From positions 55,003,277 to 55,067,276 of the forward strand of contig JBCFYV010009882.1 in NCBI GenBank assembly GCA_039000515.1: a DNA stretch of 64,000 nucleotides, in the 5' to 3' direction. Under the pieces are notes generated by a model. That model was not told where the DNA came from. It saw nothing but the letters and a program-made list of their open reading frames with translations, and did no database searches. Position 1 is the stretch's first letter. Every line of letters begins with the position of its first letter. Below are positions 58,851 to 64,000 of the stretch, piece after piece. The translations under genes were made by a program, and so were the position numbers. Source of the stretch: Timema cristinae. Its lineage: Eukaryota; Arthropoda; Insecta; Phasmatodea; Timematidae.

Positions 58851-59560
58851 ATTTGTGTGGATCAGGACGAGGTTTTTCCACTTTTAAAATAATTTACATA
58901 TTTATTAGTGGTGAATTCTCTTCCACTTTTCTTTTCCCCTGAGCTTGCGCCAGGATAGAGTTAGAGATTATTATTTTAATACCTTCTTTAGGAAGTACTG
59001 TATTTGTTTTTATTGGTTGGTGGATACATATTCTCTTTATTTTATTCAATTTGTTTATTAAGATGTATTTGTATTTATGTTTATGTTCATCTGTCAATAC
59101 ACACATCTTATATATTAGGTCTCTGGTTCTAGTTTAATATGCTGTGACATATAAGATATTAGATGATTTATTAATAGTGGTTGTTTATTCGGCGCATTTT
59201 ACCAAACATATTTACTCTAATGGGATAGGAATTGGGGAGGTATAATATGGAGGGAAAGTCCCCAAATTTTCACGGAAAGAGATTGGAAATAAATTCGATA
59301 AATGTCACCATTATAGCCTATTTGGCCTGGGTTCGAACCCTGATCTGGCAAACCAGATCAGGAGAGGTTAATTTTTATTCAAAATGTCCCCCTGTGAGCT
59401 TAAGGCATTTAATATGTCGTATCCAATGTCCTCAAAGAGGACTTTATTTTCCAACATAATGGTTTTTAAATTTCTCCTTGTAATTAGGTTTAATAATGCA
59501 CTTTTTCTTATAAGTAAATAATATTGAAAATAACTTTTTATAACACCACGTTTTACTACC
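58851..59560. other. spacer with a tRNA-T-arm-like box and 10-bp hairpin
   Basis: At 59329-59340 GGGTTCGAACCC resembles a polymerase III B box. It overlaps a perfect 10-bp hairpin, CCTGATCTGG-CAAA-CCAGATCAGG, at 59339-59362. It may be the head of a different SINE; no A box is clear. No protein gene is seen. Confidence 0.35.
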
Positions 59561-59821
59561 TGCTAGGTGACCTGGTGGTCTAGGGGTAAGGTGTCAGACT
59601 TCGTGCTAGGGGTCCGAGGTTTAATCCTCGGTCCCGGCACAGATTTATCTGATTTCCAAACCCTTCCTTCACCTCTGACAAGACATGTGGGGAATGCCAG
59701 GCCTCCACCGTGGTTCGGATTCCACGGAAAACTGTAGGTCCTTCATTTCATCTCACAATCACCCTATCATTACACATTAGCGTAAGTGCGTATAACCCGA
59801 ACGGGTAGTAAGACGCGGTGC

Positions 59822-59868
<47 letters not shown>
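59561..59868 (+). repeat. tRNA-derived SINE of a second type, with (TAA)n tail
   Basis: Head contains A box TGGTCTAGGGGTA and B box GAGGTTTAATCCTC (59629-59642), the latter inside a 5-bp T-arm-like stem. The body (agatttatctgatttcc...cctccaccgtggttcgg) differs from the other SINE family. Its 3' end CATTAGCGTAAG...GTATAACCCGAACGGGTAGTAAGACG.GGTGCTAA is nevertheless the same as in that family. It ends in (TAA)n, 59822-59868. Confidence 0.85.
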
Positions 59869-59869
<1 letters not shown>

Positions 59870-60079
59870 CTGCTTAGGTTGTACGCACATATGATAATTA
59901 CTCTAACGGGGTACTATGAGGAAGGAAGCATTTTAGAGGTAATCTACCCGTATTTATGGGGAAGGAGAGTGAGTAGATAACTATTTAGGAAAAACCACCT
60001 CAGTAGACCCAACCGGAGCTCAAGCCCTGATCTCTCCATTATAAACAGTCCAGTCTGGTTCAAGATTGACGTTTTAGAC
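59869..60079 (-). repeat. tRNA-derived SINE, main part, tail-to-tail with the previous one
   Basis: On the minus strand: box-B-like CAGGGCTTGAGCTCCGG, body gtctactgaggtggtttttcc and ataaatacgggtag, and a truncated 3' end GTGCGTACAACCTAAGCAGGTA that runs directly into the TAA tract of the opposite SINE. The head is split from the body by the insert beginning at 60080. Confidence 0.75.
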
Positions 60080-60910
60080 CAGTGGTTCTTATTCTGTGGT
60101 GGTGTGCCAACTGGTCCGCACTTGGGACCAAAGAAACGGAACGGTAAAACACAATCATATTGGCTTTCTCAAATAGTCTATTATAGAGTGAGATTAAAAC
60201 TATTGAAAAAGTAATCAGTAATCTAAACTCAAGTAATATTTATTTTACTCTAATGTAAATACTACATTGATATCCATTTTAAACAAAATCATTACGTCAA
60301 TTTTAGAAAACTAATCAATATTAAACTTTTCTTTATTTGATGGCTTCCATCAAAACAACACCCCAACGAAATACTGAATAGTTTTGGCGTTAATGGGTAA
60401 ATAAAATGTAAAGCTTCAACATAATCTCAAGGTTTACATTTTTTACTGTCAGAGTATTTTTTCTTTTTACCATCAATTAAAAAGTGAAATAAATCAAAAT
60501 GTTACAACAGTGAGGACTAAGTTATTAAGTCTACTCTACTTTGTTCCACCAGTACATAACAATTTGCAAAGGCAGAACTGACTTTCAAAAAAACTTACTA
60601 CATTATTAGTGTTTTGTTATTAATAATAATTTAAAAACGTGACAGATTAAAATACTTTACTTGAAAGTAGATTCAGTGTAATTTCTAGATGTCAGACAAG
60701 GGCCTTTCTATGAAAAATTGGGATTCTAAAACGTTTATAAAAAAATAAGTTGTATAAATATGCTGTCTTTACTGTTAAAAACACATTCATTAAAAAATGT
60801 CCTGCTTCGACAAGTGACAGGTAGTTAGTATTTTAAAATTAGTGAGCCACTGTGTGTGCATCAGATACTTATAAGGTGGTTAGCTAATACGGAAGGTTTT
60901 AGAAATAATA
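60080..60910. mobile_element. about 830-bp insert splitting a SINE, hAT-like left end
   Basis: The left end CAGTGGTTCTTATTCTGTGG resembles common hAT termini. SINE sequence ends at ...tttagac (60079) and continues at ctagac|cattcggcaactg (60914 onwards), so the interval is an insertion. The flanking bases TTAGACCA and CTAGACCA agree at 7 of 8 positions. The right terminus (ttttagaaataatac) is not a good inverted copy of the left. No coding frame inside. Confidence 0.5.
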
Positions 60911-60950
60911 CCCTAGACCATTCGGCAACTGAACTGGGTTTGAAGTTTGG
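60911..60950 (-). repeat. detached SINE head
   Basis: ctagaccattcggcaactgaactgggtt corresponds, in minus orientation, to the 5' head of the SINE family (compare ttagaccatgcagccacaaaggtgggtt at 50180-50207). It completes the copy at 59869-60079. Confidence 0.55.
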
Positions 60951-61081
60951 GGTATACTAATATTATTAAATCTTTAATAGCAAAAACTATTATTTTGCTA
61001 TCACAATTTTAATACATAGTACAGTGCACATAAATATATTTTTAATTACTTATAAAATTAATAATCTAGTTTGAACAGACA

Positions 61082-61352
61082 CGCCTAGGTGGCGTAGTTG
61101 ACTAACGTGCTAGTCGTGTTGAGCTCGACAGTTGAGGACGGGGAGATTGAGGTTCGAATCTCGGTCGGGTGAACTGGGGGTGGTTTTTACTAAATGGTTT
61201 TCCACTCTCCCTCCACGCAAATACGGGTTCACTTCCTCTAATTAAACCTTCCCAATTCCTAATCCATTAGCGTAATTAGTAATTAAAATGTATAACCCGA
61301 ACCGGTAATAAGACTAAGTAATAAAAATAATATTAATAATAATAATAATATC
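61082..61352 (+). repeat. tRNA-derived SINE copy with TAA-rich tail
   Basis: Head CCTAGGTGGCGTAGTTGACT with A box, B box GAGGTTCGAATCTC (61149-61162), body ggtggtttttactaaatgg and ctccacgcaaatacggg, 3' end CATTAGCGTAATT...GTATAACCCGAACCGGTAATAAGAC, then an imperfect (TAA)n tail. Well preserved. Confidence 0.88.
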
Positions 61353-61642
61353 ACATGAAATGGGGTTCCTGGGTTAAATCACACTCACCATTAGACCCTA
61401 ACTAAAGAAAATGTTTATCATACCATTCATATAGCTTCCTCCGTCACCTGAAACTGGTGTTCAGTAAAAGCGATTTCCAATACGCCCTCTAGAGGAATAG
61501 TGGAACAATCTTTATACTACATATTCTGAAGCCACTTTTATCAAATTAATTAGTATTTGTTGCAAATAGCCTATACCAATACTCGAGGAGCAGTAACTAA
61601 ACTAACTAATATTTGCTTGTATCATCTATTACAATTATTACA

Positions 61643-62054
61643 GCTTACTGAGTGGAGTAGAAACTTGGACTATTAGGAAGATGAAAAATAAATACGCGGA
61701 GAGCTTTGAAATGTGGTGCTGGAGAATACTTGAGAAGATCAGGTGGACAGACAGGGTGACAAATGAAGAAGTCCTAAGATGAGTGGGTGAGAAGAGATCC
61801 ATTTCTGATGTGATTTTTCGGCTCAAATAAAACTGGATCGGACACATCCTTATGAGGAACTTTCTTCTGCACGAATTCATAAAAGGAAAGGTTGAGGACA
61901 ATAGGAGCTTAGGAAGAAGGAGGATTCAAATACTTGATGACTTGGAAGAAAGAAGAAAATTCTGGGAGGTGAAGGAGGAGGCACAGGACAGGGTGCATTG
62001 GCGGTTTAAGTTCACTTACAAAAGGAATGGACAGAACATCTAATAATAATAGTT
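61643..62054 (+). pseudogene. LINE reverse transcriptase C-terminus with (TAA)n end, copy A
   Basis: Plus-strand translation: SGVETWTIRK, ESFEMWCWRILEKIRWTDRV, TNEEVLR, a stop, EKRSISDVI, NWIGHILMRNFLLHEFIKGK, VEDNRSLGRRRIQILDDLEE, EEAQDRVHWRFKF, and a stop at 62041, followed at once by TAATAATAATAG. The motifs are those of the end of a non-LTR reverse transcriptase. The very short 3' UTR ending in TAA repeats fits RTE-like elements. 5'-truncated, with two internal stops. Confidence 0.82.
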
Positions 62055-62292
62055 ACCATTTAAATAGTTACCTTTTATATATTTACTTATTCAAATGTCT
62101 TGGGTGTAACATAAATGGTTTTGTGGAAGAAATAATACAAACATCCACCTGGTAACTAATCCGACCTCCTATGCACCATCTACAAACGGCTCACGTTGTA
62201 TCAATCATTGAAATCTTGTAAATATCCCAAAATAATAAATTACAAATAAATATAGAGAGAGGGATTTTGTTGTATTATCCAAGGATGCCTAC

Positions 62293-62760
62293 TGCAAGAT
62301 AAGGTTGAGTTTCATCATGACACAGGAAGCTTTCAACAAGAAGCGGTTACTGCTAACCAGCAAGCTGAGTTTGGAACTGAGGAAGAAACTGTTTAAATGC
62401 TATTTTGGATCACTATGCAGTATGGAGCAAAAACTTTTATCTTTTATGAAAATGGAAAATAATTATTATTTGTAGAGATTTTAAATGTGGTGCTGAAAAG
62501 ACTTGAGAAGTTTAGGTTGACAGACAGGACGACAAATGATGAAGTCCTGAAAAGAATGGGTGCGAAGAGAACCATTTTGAATATGGTTATTTGATGCAAA
62601 ACACATTGGATCAGAAACATCCTTTGGAGGAACTATCTTTTACACAACGTGATATAAGGAAATATTGAAAGAAAAAGGAGCAAAGAAAGAAGGAGGATTC
62701 AAATAATGGATGGCTTGAAGGGAAAAAGAAAATTCTTAGCTCTGACGGTAGGAACAATAA
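62293..62760 (+). pseudogene. LINE reverse transcriptase C-terminus, copy B
   Basis: Begins further upstream in the protein than copy A: CKIRLSFIMTQEAFNKKRLL, LTSKLSLELRKKLFKCYFGS, then a damaged stretch and LNVVLKRLEKFRLTDRTTND, EVLKRMGAKRTILNMV, HWIRNILWRNYLLHN, RRRIQIMDGLKGKRKF. Clearly homologous to copy A in the same orientation but more decayed, with no TAA tail visible. Confidence 0.75.
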
Positions 62761-63853
62761 ATTGAAAATACAAAATGTGATTTTTAAAGGCCTACAATAC
62801 TGCCAGTGTTTAGAGTTTAAAAGACCTCCCCGTATTTATTTCCATTTATTATTTAGTTCCTCCCTCAAGTGAATTATTTGTGACGCCCTTGTCATAATAG
62901 TAAACATGTTCTAGTGAACATATCACTTAATCAAAACAAAATGGACAGCAATGGTCTCTTTGTGACATGACACAATATTATACATTCCAAGTCAGATATT
63001 TAATATACTAAGATAAAAAGGTTCTACCAGGACTTAAACTTTTTAAATGGATCTTTCAACAAATTTTACTTGTGTTCTCGTTCAGAATACAAATTCATAC
63101 ATTTTTAAAAGACATTCTAAGTACATTGTTTTTATGGGTTGTGGACATTATGTTCCGCGTACTTAGCTATCATCTAAATATATGTTCTGCATTTGATTTA
63201 AACATTTTCTATAAATATTCTCTAAGGAACGCTCAATATCAAACAGATATATTGAAAATTTTAAATAAGAACTATGAAAAAGGATAGATATAAAAAGAAA
63301 GTAAGTTGAAGATAAAAAATGAAGATGAAAATTGACGAAGATAACATGGAATATTTATTCACTAAAAAATGCTATTAGTGAGTGGTTAATACTTGAATGA
63401 ACTTTAACACAACCAACTAGATGAAATACAGGCAATAAGGAGTCTAAATAAGAATAATGGTTAAACATTAACCATAAGGAGAAGTTAAATTGGTACATGG
63501 ATAATACATAGAATTGTCAGAAAATTCGAAAAATTTTGATGAACATTCAAAAATTAATTAAATTTAAGTGACACAGTAAAGTCAAATATAAAAAGTATAA
63601 AAATACAAGAAACACATTAAAATTAAGACAGGATATCTTACAATGAATAACTAATACATCCAATATCTCTGTTTGGTATTGAGCGTTCTTCTGAGAATAT
63701 TTATTATACTCCTCCTTACTAGTTTAATATGAATATGTTTAATATTTTCTAAGATTATCTGAAAACCAAAGTTTGATGTATAAATTTATAATTCCCATGA
63801 ACACATTATGTATTAATGTTAAGTTTTTATGCATAGAGTTCCTATCAAACTAT

Positions 63854-63921
<68 letters not shown>

Positions 63922-64000
63922 AGACTCGATGCAAACTAAAAATCTAGTAAAAGCTTAGACTTGCTATATTTGAAACAAACTCTTTATTATATAAACCATT
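62761..64000. other. AT-rich spacer to the window end
   Basis: A 71-codon frame at 63072-63287 has no recognisable motif. A (TA)n microsatellite is annotated separately. Nothing else seen. Confidence 0.5.
63862..63918. repeat. (TA)n microsatellite
   Basis: Uninterrupted TA run of about 57 bases, preceded by a few imperfect units. Confidence 0.97.

Noticed and set aside
59561..59640. Genuine tRNA gene at the head of the SINE
   Set aside because: A and B boxes are present, but no acceptor stem pairs, and the body and TAA tail show a SINE.
1..64000. CRISPR array, bacterial operons or riboswitches
   Set aside because: None seen; base composition, introns and transposon families indicate a eukaryotic nuclear genome.

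Overview
The window looks like transposon-rich intergenic DNA from an arthropod nuclear genome, probably an insect. The backbone is very AT-rich with long TA and TAA tracts. I found no host protein gene that I can defend. Almost all coding signal comes from mobile elements: Ty3/Gypsy, mariner, PIF/Harbinger with a MADF-BESS partner, RTE-like LINEs, TAA-tailed tRNA-SINEs, and other transposon-related families common in arthropod genomes. Family names come from recognising protein motifs; no database search was run.

Positions 1-6695 hold a nearly complete Ty3/Gypsy-type retrotransposon on the minus strand. On that strand the order is: a 1013-bp 5' LTR (6695-5683) with TATA box and initiator, a tRNA-Lys-type primer binding site, gag, a -1 frameshift signal, pol (protease, reverse transcriptase, RNase H, integrase, GPY/F), a 750-bp untranslated 3' region full of short repeats, a polypurine tract, and the first 63 bp of the 3' LTR, cut by the window edge. 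The gag and pol frames are intact, so the copy is young. Gag is unusual: two PHD-like C4HC3 fingers precede the capsid region. The gag/pol junction carries a textbook slippery heptamer followed by a stem-loop with pseudoknot potential.

From 6.7 to 33 kb there are decayed elements in AT-rich DNA. They are a broken transposon-related gene abutting the LTR (6.86-8.72 kb), a LINE tail (10.9-11.46 kb), SINEs, a probable LTR relic (13.2-14.75 kb), a PIF/Harbinger element (17.46-19.56 kb), a non-autonomous DNA transposon with terminal inverted repeats (24.07-25.83 kb), a dispersed repeat present three times (26-30 kb), and a 227-bp foldback element (32.98-33.21 kb). In the Harbinger element, a MADF-BESS gene lies antisense inside the transposase intron.

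From 33 to 64 kb the main objects are a mariner pseudogene split by a complete solo LTR with a 4-bp target duplication (39.57-41.56 kb), a second mariner pseudogene (45.65-46.55 kb), a further transposon-related pseudogene (47.4-49.1 kb), an integrase relic of the F54H12.3/Polinton type (51.25-52.26 kb), retroelement leader and gag debris (55.3-56.6 kb), a degenerate minisatellite (58.4-58.85 kb), a nested cluster of SINEs (59.56-61.35 kb) and two LINE 3' ends (61.6-62.76 kb). The rest is AT-rich spacer without recognisable genes. Only the 5'-most retrotransposon appears capable of activity; everything else is broken.
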